8,702 nucleotides of DNA. Source: Planctomycetota bacterium. GTDB taxonomy: Bacteria > Planctomycetota > GCA-002687715 > DRQF01. This document shows, one piece after another, positions 1-6,449 of this stretch. The notes under the pieces were generated by a model. That model made no database searches. It saw only the letters and a program-made list of their open reading frames with translations, and was not told the origin of the DNA. The position numbers and the translations under genes are program-made. Numbering within the stretch: the first letter of the stretch is position 1; every line of letters begins with the position of its first letter. The stretch is from NCBI GenBank assembly GCA_015485455.1, contig WFTN01000501.1, forward strand, positions 1 through 8,702. Reading direction: 5' to 3'.

Positions 1-502
1 AAGCGGTCCGGCTTCCCATTCAGGTCTCTCCGTGGGAGACAAGATCGTCACCGTCAACGACGAGTTAATTAAAGATTGGATCGATTTTCAGACAACTGTT
101 CAAGAGCTGAAAATTGGTGAGAAAATCAGCTTGGGTTTCCTCAACAGAGGTCAACCTCACACGACCCAGCTCACCATCGTTAGAACACCTCCGACGCCAG
201 CTGAAAAGGCGTTGTTTGCCCTTTGCGGTTTCGAATTTGACGACATCCCCAAGGCTCGGAAACAAGCTCTGCAAAATATGCGTGGTGTTCTTGTCACTGC
301 GGTGCCAAAAGGATCTCAGGCTGCTGCGGTGGGCATCCGCAAAGGTGATGTTGTCTATTCCCTGGCACGCAATTCAGTCACCAGTAAGAATCATATGTTC
401 CGCATCCTGCAGAGATTCGCCCGTCTCAAGTCTCTGCCAATCCACATCTTCCGTCCCAGCGAAGATAGCCACTACAGTGGCGATCTTCCTCTCAACCGAT
501 AG
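1..502 (+). CDS. C-terminal part of a two-PDZ-domain protein, probably a Deg/HtrA-like serine protease (5' end outside window)
   Basis: The frame is open from base 2 with no stop, so the gene enters from the left edge; 166 residues are visible, ending at TAG 500-502. Visible residues 1-60 form the second half of a PDZ domain, with the typical 'GPASHSGLSVGDKIVTVND' stretch (the 'GPA..aGl..GD.I..vn' signature). Residues about 85-151 form a second PDZ domain, with 'GVLVTAVPKGSQAAAVGIRKGD'. Tandem C-terminal PDZ domains are typical of DegP/DegQ/HtrA (S1C) periplasmic proteases, where they bind exposed hydrophobic C-termini of misfolded proteins and control oligomer state. The trypsin-like catalytic domain, if present, lies outside the window, so protease activity is inferred only. 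A non-protease PDZ protein or a PDZ-containing membrane protein is possible. A GTG at 32 is an internal codon, not the start. It converges on the secreted lyase-like gene, with 14 bp between stop codons. Confidence 0.85.
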   Translation, partial: SGPASHSGLSVGDKIVTVNDELIKDWIDFQTTVQELKIGEKISLGFLNRGQPHTTQLTIVRTPPTPAEKALFALCGFEFDDIPKARKQALQNMRGVLVTAVPKGSQAAAVGIRKGDVVYSLARNSVTSKNHMFRILQRFARLKSLPIHIFRPSEDSHYSGDLPLNR

Positions 503-516
503 GAGGTTTTCGGGGC

Positions 517-2694
517 TCAAGAGCTGCCAAACAAACGTGGGAAAACCCAAAGAAGTTGGCTGAGGGCCAAACCAGCGAAACGTCCTTGACCCACGATCAG
601 GTTCTCGTGGGCCCAAAGGCAAACTTCTTTGGCCCACGCCACATACTTAGGATCGCTAGAGAATTGAGCTGCCCGACACAAGCCCAAGGCGAAGAATAGA
701 GCTTCTTCTCCTGTGGCTTGGCCTCGGACATAGAGCGGTTCAGCCCCTGAAACCTCAATCACGATGGAGGCTGCTAAGCCCAGGTCTGATCCCCGCCAAC
801 CCTGCTTATAGACAAAATCCACCGAGCGCAAAAACCGAGCGACAGCCCCCATTTGCCCAGATGCAGAAGGACTCTTGCTAAGGGCTTCTCCTAAGATCCC
901 CACGACCACCCATGGCGTCACCCGATAGAGCCCATCTTTGTCCATAACCGAATCGAAGAGGGGCACGACCACACCCGGCGCATCGATAAGTCGGCGGTTT
1001 AATTGCCCCAATGCTTGGCTGGCGGCGGGTCGATCCTCGGCGTCAGCGATGGCCCCAGCCAAAAGCATAGACCAAGCCAAAGAGCGGGTGTTCAGAAAGC
1101 GACGAGCAATTCGCGGTGCTGCACGGCACCAAGAATCGATAACCTCTTGGTTAGCTTCCCACAAAAAAGGCGATCCCGTCGCTTGGGTCTCAGCAATGAG
1201 TCCATTCAACCACATATGTCCGGCCTCCCAACCACCGTAACGATGATGAGCACCATGCTTGAGAGGCAAACCGTCAGGGCCCAAATCTCTTTGCAGCAAG
1301 TGTTGAGCGGCCCGCCGAGAAAGATCCAAAAGATTGGGGTTTTGAAGATAGGTGGCGGCCATCCTCAAGCCCCAGATCGTGTCATACTCCAGATTCCCCG
1401 CGTCAGATTTGTTCCATCGCCAATCTCCAAGATTCTCTTCTCCGGCCCAGATATAACCCCGTCTTTTCAAACGGCCTCGATCTGTTTCGGCCCGAATCAC
1501 ATCCAAAAACAACTCTTTCAGTTTGAGTTCATTCATGAGGGGAGCCCCTTTTGTCTTGCCTAAGCGCTTGGATCCTTTGGCGAGCAACTCGATTCGGGCG
1601 CATCTCAGAAATGAGGGTTTTCTTTTCCGCCGTCTTCGTTTGGCGATTGACAGCGAGAATATCCGTCCAGGACGAACTCCTGGGTGCCAACGATACTGAG
1701 AAGAAACAACACTGAGTCTTCCCGCGAACCCTGTGTCCAAAGTTTGAAAACTCGGTGACAGAAGCCCCATATCCGGCAAGTACACATCAACTTCACCACT
1801 TTTCGTCATGAATCGTAAATGGTCATCTATTGGCTCCAGTTCCTTGCTGTTGTCAGAGAATCGCCTGAACCCATCTGCCTTCACTTGGTATCGGACAGGA
1901 AAGATACTCTTGCGGATGCGGTGCACACGGTCTTTCTCGTCCAGGGCAGTGATCCTATCGTTCAGTTCATAGCAAACATCGAAACCACCCTTCGGGAGCT
2001 CGTGTTTGAGCGGTGATAAATAGGTCTCCACTGCGATTTCCAAGCAACCTGCGAAGAGAATTATGCGGCGACTGAATTTCACCCCAGGCTCCTTCGCACC
2101 GCTCGCCACCAAACCACGCTGGCAAAGCACCAAAACATAGGGGCCGTTCTCTTCGATTTGCCACTGTGCTTCCCCACGGCCTTCCCCCATCGACACGACT
2201 TTGATGAGTGGTTTCTTCTGACCAGAAAACCCCAAGTCACGCAGAACTTCGCCAGGATCACTGCTAACACTGAAGCGAAGCTCCGAGTTCTTGATCCGAA
2301 GACCATCATCAAGAGGTGTGACAACAAAAGGATTCGACGACGAAGAGGTTTCGGGCTTCTTCTTGGTAGACGAGATACGAACGCGCTGAGATTTCTTGGG
2401 GATCAAATTGAGGGGAAACGTCAATCTTAGCTGGCGCAACGAGCCGTCGGGCCAATTCGACAGAACTGCCACTTGGGGGCGGGTCTGCTTTGCCCCCCCT
2501 GTGGCCAGGATGAAACAATCAGGGGGATAAACCCCAGAAGGTGCGACAAAACCGGCACGCACCCAGTATCTACCCCCTGGAAGCCCTTCCTTGAGAGTCA
2601 CTTTGAGATCTTGAGCGGTGACAAATTGACTCAAGATGAAGAAAACGAAAGAAACTGTAAGCATTTGCTTCAAACTGCTGCGATTTGAGTGCAT
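517..2694 (-). CDS. Secreted PcRGLX/YetA-like protein (exo-rhamnogalacturonan lyase-like, RIFT barrel plus alpha/alpha toroid)
   Basis: Chosen start is ATG 2692-2694 (725 aa); AAGGA lies about 11 nt upstream. A TTG at 2713-2715 would add 7 residues and cannot be excluded. The N-terminus is a Sec signal peptide: basic n-region (HSNRSSLKQ), hydrophobic core (LTVSFVFFILSQFV), likely cut after TAQ near residue 28. Residues about 30-240 look like a beta-rich domain, and 'NWPDGSLRQLRLTF' (81-94) resembles the 'DGS.R.l.v.f' segment of the N-terminal RIFT barrel of PcRGLX-like proteins. From about 415 the helical part contains 'GDWRW' (423-427), 'NLEYD' (434-438) and 'GGWEAGHMWLNGL' (487-499). These match the family pattern of GDW, N-EYD, and a GH-W-GL segment in an alpha/alpha toroid. 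Characterised relatives are polysaccharide lyase family 26 exo-lyases acting on rhamnogalacturonan-I; substrate here is unknown. Residues 352-360 hold a KRRRRKRKP tract, and 109-120 a Lys/Ser-rich linker. It stands alone on its strand, with no sugar-use genes beside it. Confidence 0.75.
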   Translation of the reverse strand: MHSNRSSLKQMLTVSFVFFILSQFVTAQDLKVTLKEGLPGGRYWVRAGFVAPSGVYPPDCFILATGGAKQTRPQVAVLSNWPDGSLRQLRLTFPLNLIPKKSQRVRISSTKKKPETSSSSNPFVVTPLDDGLRIKNSELRFSVSSDPGEVLRDLGFSGQKKPLIKVVSMGEGRGEAQWQIEENGPYVLVLCQRGLVASGAKEPGVKFSRRIILFAGCLEIAVETYLSPLKHELPKGGFDVCYELNDRITALDEKDRVHRIRKSIFPVRYQVKADGFRRFSDNSKELEPIDDHLRFMTKSGEVDVYLPDMGLLSPSFQTLDTGFAGRLSVVSSQYRWHPGVRPGRIFSLSIAKRRRRKRKPSFLRCARIELLAKGSKRLGKTKGAPLMNELKLKELFLDVIRAETDRGRLKRRGYIWAGEENLGDWRWNKSDAGNLEYDTIWGLRMAATYLQNPNLLDLSRRAAQHLLQRDLGPDGLPLKHGAHHRYGGWEAGHMWLNGLIAETQATGSPFLWEANQEVIDSWCRAAPRIARRFLNTRSLAWSMLLAGAIADAEDRPAASQALGQLNRRLIDAPGVVVPLFDSVMDKDGLYRVTPWVVVGILGEALSKSPSASGQMGAVARFLRSVDFVYKQGWRGSDLGLAASIVIEVSGAEPLYVRGQATGEEALFFALGLCRAAQFSSDPKYVAWAKEVCLWAHENLIVGQGRFAGLALSQLLWVFPRLFGSS

Positions 2695-2771
2695 GATTGG
2701 GGTCGTCCTTTGCAAGTAAGGACGTCACATGAGCCGCAACAGACTGAAAAATTAACAGCGAGGATGAGAAA
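2695..2771. other. Divergent intergenic region between the lyase-like gene and nadD
   Basis: These 77 bp separate two divergent start codons and must hold or overlap their promoters. I see no convincing -35/-10 pair on either strand. The only clear signal is the ribosome binding site of nadD at its right end. The palindrome GACGTC (2721-2726) is present but too short to call an operator. Confidence 0.5.
2760..2766 (+). promoter_or_regulatory. Ribosome binding site of nadD
   Basis: GAGGATG lies just upstream of ATG 2772. Its GAGGA core (2760-2764) is complementary to the 16S rRNA 3' end and leaves 7 nt to the start. It supports this start codon, which also places the GGSFDPVH motif at the usual N-terminal position. 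Confidence 0.7.
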
Positions 2772-3368
2772 ATGCGCATCGGGTACTTCGGGGGGAGCTT
2801 TGACCCGGTCCACAAAGGACACATCACGTTGGCGAATGAGATTCGTCAACTGGCACAATTGGATCAAGTCATTCTGGTGCCCACCAGAAGATCGCCCCAC
2901 AAACGCAACCAGAAGACGACGTCTGGCCAGCACCGAGTTCGTATGCTGTCCCTGGCGATTCAAGGAGAAGAAGGTCTCGCCATCGATCAACGCGAACTGA
3001 GCCGGGAAGGTCTCTCCTACACCTATGACACGATGCGAGAAATCAAGAACGAACGGCCAGGGGACGATCTATTCTTCTTGGTTGGGATGGACAGCTTAGA
3101 GGATCTGCCTACCTGGCATCGCATTGATGAGCTGCGGGAGTTAGTCACCTTCTTGGTGGCCGTGCGCCCAGGACACAATTCAGAAGCAGCGGCCAAGAAA
3201 CTGGAAGACTCCAAGATCAAGTTTCAGATCTTGCCTACCACCGCCGTTGACGTGTCATCGACGACTTTGCGACGGGACTTAGCAAGAGGCACCTCCACCA
3301 ACGGTTTGGTCGCACCAGAGGTAGGCGATTACATCCGCGGAGAACATCTCTACAAGACAACTTACTGA
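2772..3368 (+). CDS. nadD: Nicotinate-nucleotide adenylyltransferase
   Basis: NadD transfers AMP from ATP to nicotinate mononucleotide, giving deamido-NAD+ (nicotinate adenine dinucleotide), the penultimate step of cytoplasmic NAD+ synthesis. The 198 aa length is normal for the family. Residues 7-17 are the nucleotidyltransferase signature 'GGSFDPVHKGH', whose HxGH-type motif (HKGH, 14-17) binds ATP phosphates. 'SYTYDTM' (82-88), 'GMDSL' (105-109) and 'LPTWHR' (112-117) are the characteristic NadD substrate-pocket motifs, and 'VSSTTLRRDL' (161-170) is the C-terminal (I/V)SST.(I/L)R motif. The start ATG is preceded by GAGGA with 7 nt spacing (2760-2764). The gene is divergent from the lyase-like gene and convergent with hisS. 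The frequent partners rsfS and obg are not adjacent, so it appears to be a single-gene unit ending at the 3384-3419 hairpin. Confidence 0.97.
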   Translation: MRIGYFGGSFDPVHKGHITLANEIRQLAQLDQVILVPTRRSPHKRNQKTTSGQHRVRMLSLAIQGEEGLAIDQRELSREGLSYTYDTMREIKNERPGDDLFFLVGMDSLEDLPTWHRIDELRELVTFLVAVRPGHNSEAAAKKLEDSKIKFQILPTTAVDVSSTTLRRDLARGTSTNGLVAPEVGDYIRGEHLYKTTY

Positions 3369-3373
3369 GCCTC

Positions 3374-3429
3374 AAATTGAATCGTGTTTCTTCATGGCAT
3401 TCTTGCCATGAAGAAACACAAAGCAATTT
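3374..3429. terminator. Strong hairpin between convergent nadD and hisS, likely bidirectional transcription end
   Basis: GTGTTTCTTCATGGCA (3384-3399) is perfectly complementary to 3404-3419 across a 4-nt TTCT loop, giving a 16-bp stem. AAATTG (3374-3379) can pair with CAATTT (3424-3429) beyond a 4x4 internal loop. The second arm reaches the hisS stop codon (3428-3430). Neither strand has a classical long U tract after the stem: the + strand continues with AAAGCAATTTAG, the - strand with GATTCAATTTGAGG. It may therefore act by stem strength, protect 3' ends, or need Rho. Placement 5 bp after the nadD stop region and at the hisS stop is typical of a shared terminator. Confidence 0.7.
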
Positions 3430-4795
3430 AGTCTTCAGTTTTGAGTTGCTCCAAGATGAATGCTGCTGCCTTATCGACGGCCACTTCAGCTTGCTCTCCT
3501 GAGCGAATGTCTTTGATCTGAACAACACCTTTGGCGGTTTCCCGAGAGCCTTGAATGGCAACAAAAGGAATGGCCAGTTTGTCCGCATGGCCTATTTGCT
3601 TCTTGAAGCGCCCAGAAGAGTAATGCATTTCCGTTGGCACACCGCCATCGCGAAGGGCTTTTACCAATTTGATTTGCTCGTTCATCGTCACATCGTCCAT
3701 GCGCAACACGAGGACTTTGGTCGGTGTCTTCTCGGCCTTGAGGCGGTCCATTTTAAGCAGAGCGCTGAGCACCCGCGATAGACCAATAGAGACCCCCGTG
3801 GCAGGCACATCACCTTTGCCATAAATACTCATCAAATCGTCATAGCGTCCCCCGCCCCCTAAGCTGCCAAAGTTCTCCAGCTTGGTGATGCGAAACTCAT
3901 AGATAGGGCCGGTGTAGTAATCCAACCCTCTTGTGAGAACGAGATCAAAGTGAAGAAGATTGGCTGGAACCCCCAAGGCATCCAAGTGAGAAAAGAGAGT
4001 TGTCATTTCTTCTAGAGCGGCGATCCCTTCTTCATCATCACCAAACCGCTCAGCTACAGCTTCGATCAGCGCAGCGTGATTGCTGGCCCCAATTTTCTCC
4101 CCAAGTTGGATGGTTTCGAAAAGGTGCCGGATCGCCTGGTCTGAGATCCCTTCTTGTCGCAGAAGCTCCTCGACTTTCTCACCGCCGATCTTGTCGATCT
4201 TGTCTAAAGCCGTACAAACCACCTTGTCTTGATCTGCGTCCAAACCAGCAGCACTCACCATAGCCCGCAAGACTTTGCGGTTGTTGAGGCGCATGATGAG
4301 ACCAACATCGTCCGCCGCCAAACCAAGCTTTTGATAGACCTCGTAGCAGACGGCCACGTTCTCCGCGTCGGCCACCAGAGAATCGGTACCCACGGAATCC
4401 ACGTCGCACTGATAGAATTCTCGGAATCGACCTTGGGCCGGTTGAGGACGATCAGCTCGATAGACCGGTTGAATCTGATAGCGCTTGAAGGGCATAGGCA
4501 GATCACGGCGCATGGCGACCAGGCGGGACAAAGGAACGGTCAAATCATAGCGAAGTCCCAAAACAGCCCCCCCCTTATATGCAAGGGGATAGATCAGCTT
4601 GTCACCTTCTTCGCCATACTTACCCAGAAGCACATCGAGAAACTCCATGACAGGGGTTTCCACCGGCGCAAAGCCGTACTTTTCAAAGATTTTCGTCATC
4701 ACCCTGAGCATCCGCTGCCGCGGAATCATCTCCTCAGGGAGAAGATCACGGGTTCCATTGAATACGCGAGGTTGAATTGGACCATGTGTGGCCAT
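3428..4795 (-). CDS. hisS: Histidyl-tRNA synthetase
   Basis: Cytoplasmic class II aminoacyl-tRNA synthetase that charges tRNA-His with histidine using ATP. Chosen start is ATG 4793-4795 (455 aa), giving the conserved N-terminus 'QPRVFNGTRDLLPEEM' and a GGAG 8 nt upstream. The frame stays open upstream to 4924, but that part would overlap the promoter region and is not HisRS-like. Motif 2 is visible at 113-133 (RADRPQPAQGRFREFYQCDVD region, arginine contacting ATP). The histidine-specific HisA motif is 'RGLDYYTGPIYE' (289-300), followed by 'GGGGRYD' (313-319). Motif 3 is 'ATGVSIGLSRV' (332-342). Residues about 358-450 form the anticodon-binding alpha/beta domain. The 'YYTGPIYEF' form and 455 aa length match the longer HisRS subtype rather than the E. 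coli type (424 aa). With a complete anticodon domain and both HisA motifs it is the charging enzyme, not the regulatory paralogue HisZ. Confidence 0.96.
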   Translation of the reverse strand: MATHGPIQPRVFNGTRDLLPEEMIPRQRMLRVMTKIFEKYGFAPVETPVMEFLDVLLGKYGEEGDKLIYPLAYKGGAVLGLRYDLTVPLSRLVAMRRDLPMPFKRYQIQPVYRADRPQPAQGRFREFYQCDVDSVGTDSLVADAENVAVCYEVYQKLGLAADDVGLIMRLNNRKVLRAMVSAAGLDADQDKVVCTALDKIDKIGGEKVEELLRQEGISDQAIRHLFETIQLGEKIGASNHAALIEAVAERFGDDEEGIAALEEMTTLFSHLDALGVPANLLHFDLVLTRGLDYYTGPIYEFRITKLENFGSLGGGGRYDDLMSIYGKGDVPATGVSIGLSRVLSALLKMDRLKAEKTPTKVLVLRMDDVTMNEQIKLVKALRDGGVPTEMHYSSGRFKKQIGHADKLAIPFVAIQGSRETAKGVVQIKDIRSGEQAEVAVDKAAAFILEQLKTED

Positions 4796-4835
4796 GTTTT
4801 CTGCTCCAAATGCCACAAAATGGCTAATTTCCGCA

Positions 4836-4863
4836 ATTCTAAGACGGTCATAAGTCCTTACAA
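4836..4863 (-). promoter_or_regulatory. Predicted sigma70-type promoter of hisS
   Basis: Reading on the - strand, TTGTAA (4863-4858) is followed after 16 bp by TAGAAT (4841-4836). Each box has a single mismatch or two to TTGACA/TATAAT, and the distance to the hisS ATG predicts a short leader of roughly 30-35 nt. This is a pattern match by eye and no start site is known. Confidence 0.5.
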
Positions 4864-4882
4864 CGTTATTTCTTAATTTCAA

Positions 4883-4912
4883 TTGGCGCAATCTTGCCGT
4901 GACTGCTATAGT
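4883..4912 (+). promoter_or_regulatory. Predicted extended -10 promoter of the lipoprotein gene
   Basis: TTGGCG (4883-4888), an 18-bp spacer, then TATAGT (4907-4912), preceded by TGC (4904-4906), which completes an extended -10 element (TGnTATAnT-like). The predicted transcript starts near 4919, leaving about 60 nt of leader before the chosen start at 4983. It excludes the in-frame GTG at 4899 as the start because that would lie upstream of the transcript. Confidence 0.6.
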
Positions 4913-4982
4913 TCCGACGCCCACTGAAGGAGATTCCCAAGCGGCCTATTCCGCTGGGACAGAGAAGATGGAGAAATCTCGT

Positions 4983-5405
4983 ATGCGACTCACCACCACC
5001 GTGGTTGTCTTAGCCCTGACGTTTTGCCTGCTACCAGCATGCTCTAGTACCGACACAGACCCAGATTCAGACACAAACTTGGGCGGAGCAGCCTATACAA
5101 TCTTGGATGCTCCTTTCGCCGTGCCAAGTGCCTTGGGAGCTGAGTTTTCGTCTGTTTCCTACAATTACTCTCCCGCTCCCCATGGTGGGGACGGATGGGC
5201 ATATTGGGGAAGCCGAAGCCACAGTTTCTCCCGCCACATGACGAACATCTGTGACAACATCATGTATAACTTCTTTAACACGAACACCCGCTTCGCACCC
5301 TACGACAACTGGGGTGACTCGTTCCAAAAGGACATGACACAGTTGCTCAAGACATTGGACACCAACCTCTATCGCTACGATTGGGATAACGCCTACATCA
5401 ACTAA
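4983..5405 (+). CDS. Small predicted lipoprotein of unknown function
   Basis: I do not recognise this gene. From ATG 4983 it encodes 140 aa, with GGAG 9 nt upstream. An ATG at 4968 (5 more residues) is also possible. Residues 1-19 are a lipoprotein signal peptide: MR, a hydrophobic run (TTTVVVLALTFCLL), then the lipobox LPAC with Cys20 as the predicted lipidated residue. Pro at -2 is unusual but tolerated. Ser at +2 suggests outer-membrane sorting if Lol rules apply. The first mature residues are Ser/Thr/Asp-rich (SSTDTDPDSDTN), a flexible linker. The rest, about 105 aa, is rich in Tyr, Trp, Phe and Asn with few charged residues; it includes 'GGDGWAYWGSRSHSFSRH' and ends with 'LDTNLYRYDWDNAYIN'. 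The C-terminal part from 'RHMTNICDNIMYNFF' looks helical. The gene has its own promoter and terminator, so it is probably monocistronic and genuinely expressed. Confidence 0.8.
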   Translation: MRLTTTVVVLALTFCLLPACSSTDTDPDSDTNLGGAAYTILDAPFAVPSALGAEFSSVSYNYSPAPHGGDGWAYWGSRSHSFSRHMTNICDNIMYNFFNTNTRFAPYDNWGDSFQKDMTQLLKTLDTNLYRYDWDNAYIN

Positions 5406-5445
5406 GCAATCTGGTTGTGACTATGTCATGACAAAGACCATTTCG

Positions 5446-5490
5446 AAAAGCAGCGGCCCCAAGGGTTTGCTGCTTTTTCTTGTTCTTTCA
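5446..5490 (+). terminator. Intrinsic terminator of the lipoprotein gene
   Basis: AAAAGCAGC (5446-5454) pairs with GCTGCTTTT (5469-5477) to give a 9-bp stem. A GC-rich loop (GGCCCCAAGGGTTT) can pair further inside. It is followed by a T-rich run (TTTTTCTTGTTCTTT, 5474-5488). This is a textbook Rho-independent terminator 40 bp after the lipoprotein stop. In the opposite direction the stem is followed only by a short TTTT, so it is a weaker stop for miaA transcripts, which arrive from the right. Confidence 0.85.
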
Positions 5491-5492
5491 TC

Positions 5493-6449
5493 TCATCTTG
5501 ATTCGCGGGATTGCTGCCACAGTGGCGAGAATTTGTTGAAGATGTTTTGTGCGATTGATTCCGCCGTATCGTCTTCCTGGCAAACAATGCGCTCAGCATG
5601 GGGATAACGGGTCATCCAGGTCAGTTGGCGACGGGCAAACTGCCATGTCTTGATCTTGATGCGCTCTTTGAGTGGACCTTCCTTGCCACCAACAAACAGG
5701 TGCTCTTTGATTTCTCGATAGCCCAAAGCCATGATCGACTCTTGGCTGAACCCTCCGCCCCCATCGATGTCCGCCACTTCCTTGACCCAGCCCTCTTCGA
5801 ACATGAGGTCAATGCGTTCTTCGATTCGCTTCCTCAACACTTTTCGATCCCAAGTGATAATGTAGACTTGAGATTCATAGCGGGGCTCACGAAACCAGGT
5901 GGCTTGCTGTTCACTTGCGGGTTTGCCGGTCTGGGCAAAAACTTCCAGAGCTCGCTCCATGCGTTGGTAGTCATTGGGATTGATTTTTTCGGCCGACGCC
6001 GAGTCCACCGCCGCCAGTTTGGCGTGAATGGCTGCTAAACCCAATTGATCACGCTCAGCTCTCAGTTGAGCACGGAACTCCTCGTCTCGAGATGGCCCAT
6101 CATGAACACCAAACAAGAGCCCGGTGAGGTACATAGCAGTTCCTCCCACAGCAATGATTGGCTTGTCATTCTGGTGATTCTCAAGAATGACCTCATCGGC
6201 TCGTTGCAGAAACCGCGACAGATCAATCCGCTCCTGAGGATCCAAAATGTCGATCAGGTGGTGCTTCACTTGGGCCAGGTCATTGGCTGACGGTTTCGCC
6301 GTGCCAATGTTCATTTGTCGATAGACTTTCATCGAGTCCAGAGACAGAATCTCGGCTTCTAAGAGTTTGGCAACGCAGATGCCAACGCTGTTCTTGCCAG
6401 ATCCCGTCGTGCCTGTGATGCACAAGAGTGGTCGCTTGGATAGAGTCAT
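5493..6449 (-). CDS. miaA: tRNA dimethylallyltransferase (tRNA A37 isopentenyltransferase)
   Basis: MiaA transfers a dimethylallyl group from DMAPP to N6 of adenosine 37 in tRNAs reading UNN codons, giving i6A, which strengthens codon pairing. The product is 318 aa, near the family norm of 300-320. The P-loop is 'GTTGSGKNS' (13-21), with Asn20 where Thr/Ser is expected. 'LDSMKVYRQMNIGTAKP' (37-53) contains the catalytic Asp38. 'HHLIDILDP' (63-71), 'VGGTAMY' (101-107, conserved Thr104), 'QRMERALEV' and 'TWQFARRQLTW' (268-278) are the further family motifs. The chosen ATG (6449-6447) shares ATGA with the stop of the upstream M16 peptidase, which predicts translational coupling. An in-frame ATG 11 codons upstream (6482) lies inside the peptidase gene and lacks family similarity before the P-loop. 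It is the last gene of the - strand operon. Confidence 0.95.
   Translation of the reverse strand: MTLSKRPLLCITGTTGSGKNSVGICVAKLLEAEILSLDSMKVYRQMNIGTAKPSANDLAQVKHHLIDILDPQERIDLSRFLQRADEVILENHQNDKPIIAVGGTAMYLTGLLFGVHDGPSRDEEFRAQLRAERDQLGLAAIHAKLAAVDSASAEKINPNDYQRMERALEVFAQTGKPASEQQATWFREPRYESQVYIITWDRKVLRKRIEERIDLMFEEGWVKEVADIDGGGGFSQESIMALGYREIKEHLFVGGKEGPLKERIKIKTWQFARRQLTWMTRYPHAERIVCQEDDTAESIAQNIFNKFSPLWQQSRESR

Larger units (their letters stand above)
4796..4982. other. Divergent intergenic region between hisS and the lipoprotein gene
   Basis: 187 bp with AT-rich centre (about 4857-4885). It holds the two predicted promoters listed above, with the -35 boxes facing away from each other and about 19 bp apart (4863 and 4883). 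The remainder is leader sequence; I see no T-box, riboswitch or attenuator structure, and the hisS leader is too short for one. Confidence 0.6.

Noticed and set aside
512..528. Short inverted repeat GGGCTC-AA-GAGCTGCC between the convergent genes
   Set aside because: Only about 4 perfect pairs across a 2-nt loop and no T run; not a credible terminator.
1003..1563. 186-codon open frame on the + strand
   Set aside because: Lies wholly antisense to the lyase-like gene, has no domain-like sequence or good ribosome binding site, and is explained by the real gene on the other strand.
2709..2738. TTGCAA as a -35 box upstream of nadD
   Set aside because: No acceptable -10 box lies 16-18 bp downstream.
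4229..4876. 215-codon open frame on the + strand
   Set aside because: Antisense to the conserved HisRS catalytic domain and runs into the hisS promoter region; its protein is rich in His, Arg and Ser as expected of a shadow frame.
4796..4924. 43-residue upstream extension of hisS
   Set aside because: The frame is open, but the ATG at 4795 has a GGAG site and begins the conserved HisRS N-terminus. The extension covers both predicted promoters.
4899..4982. GTG at 4899 as start of the lipoprotein
   Set aside because: It would place 28 non-conserved-looking residues before the signal peptide and lies inside the predicted -10 region.
5598..6038. 146-codon open frame on the + strand
   Set aside because: Antisense to conserved MiaA sequence, with no recognisable motif.
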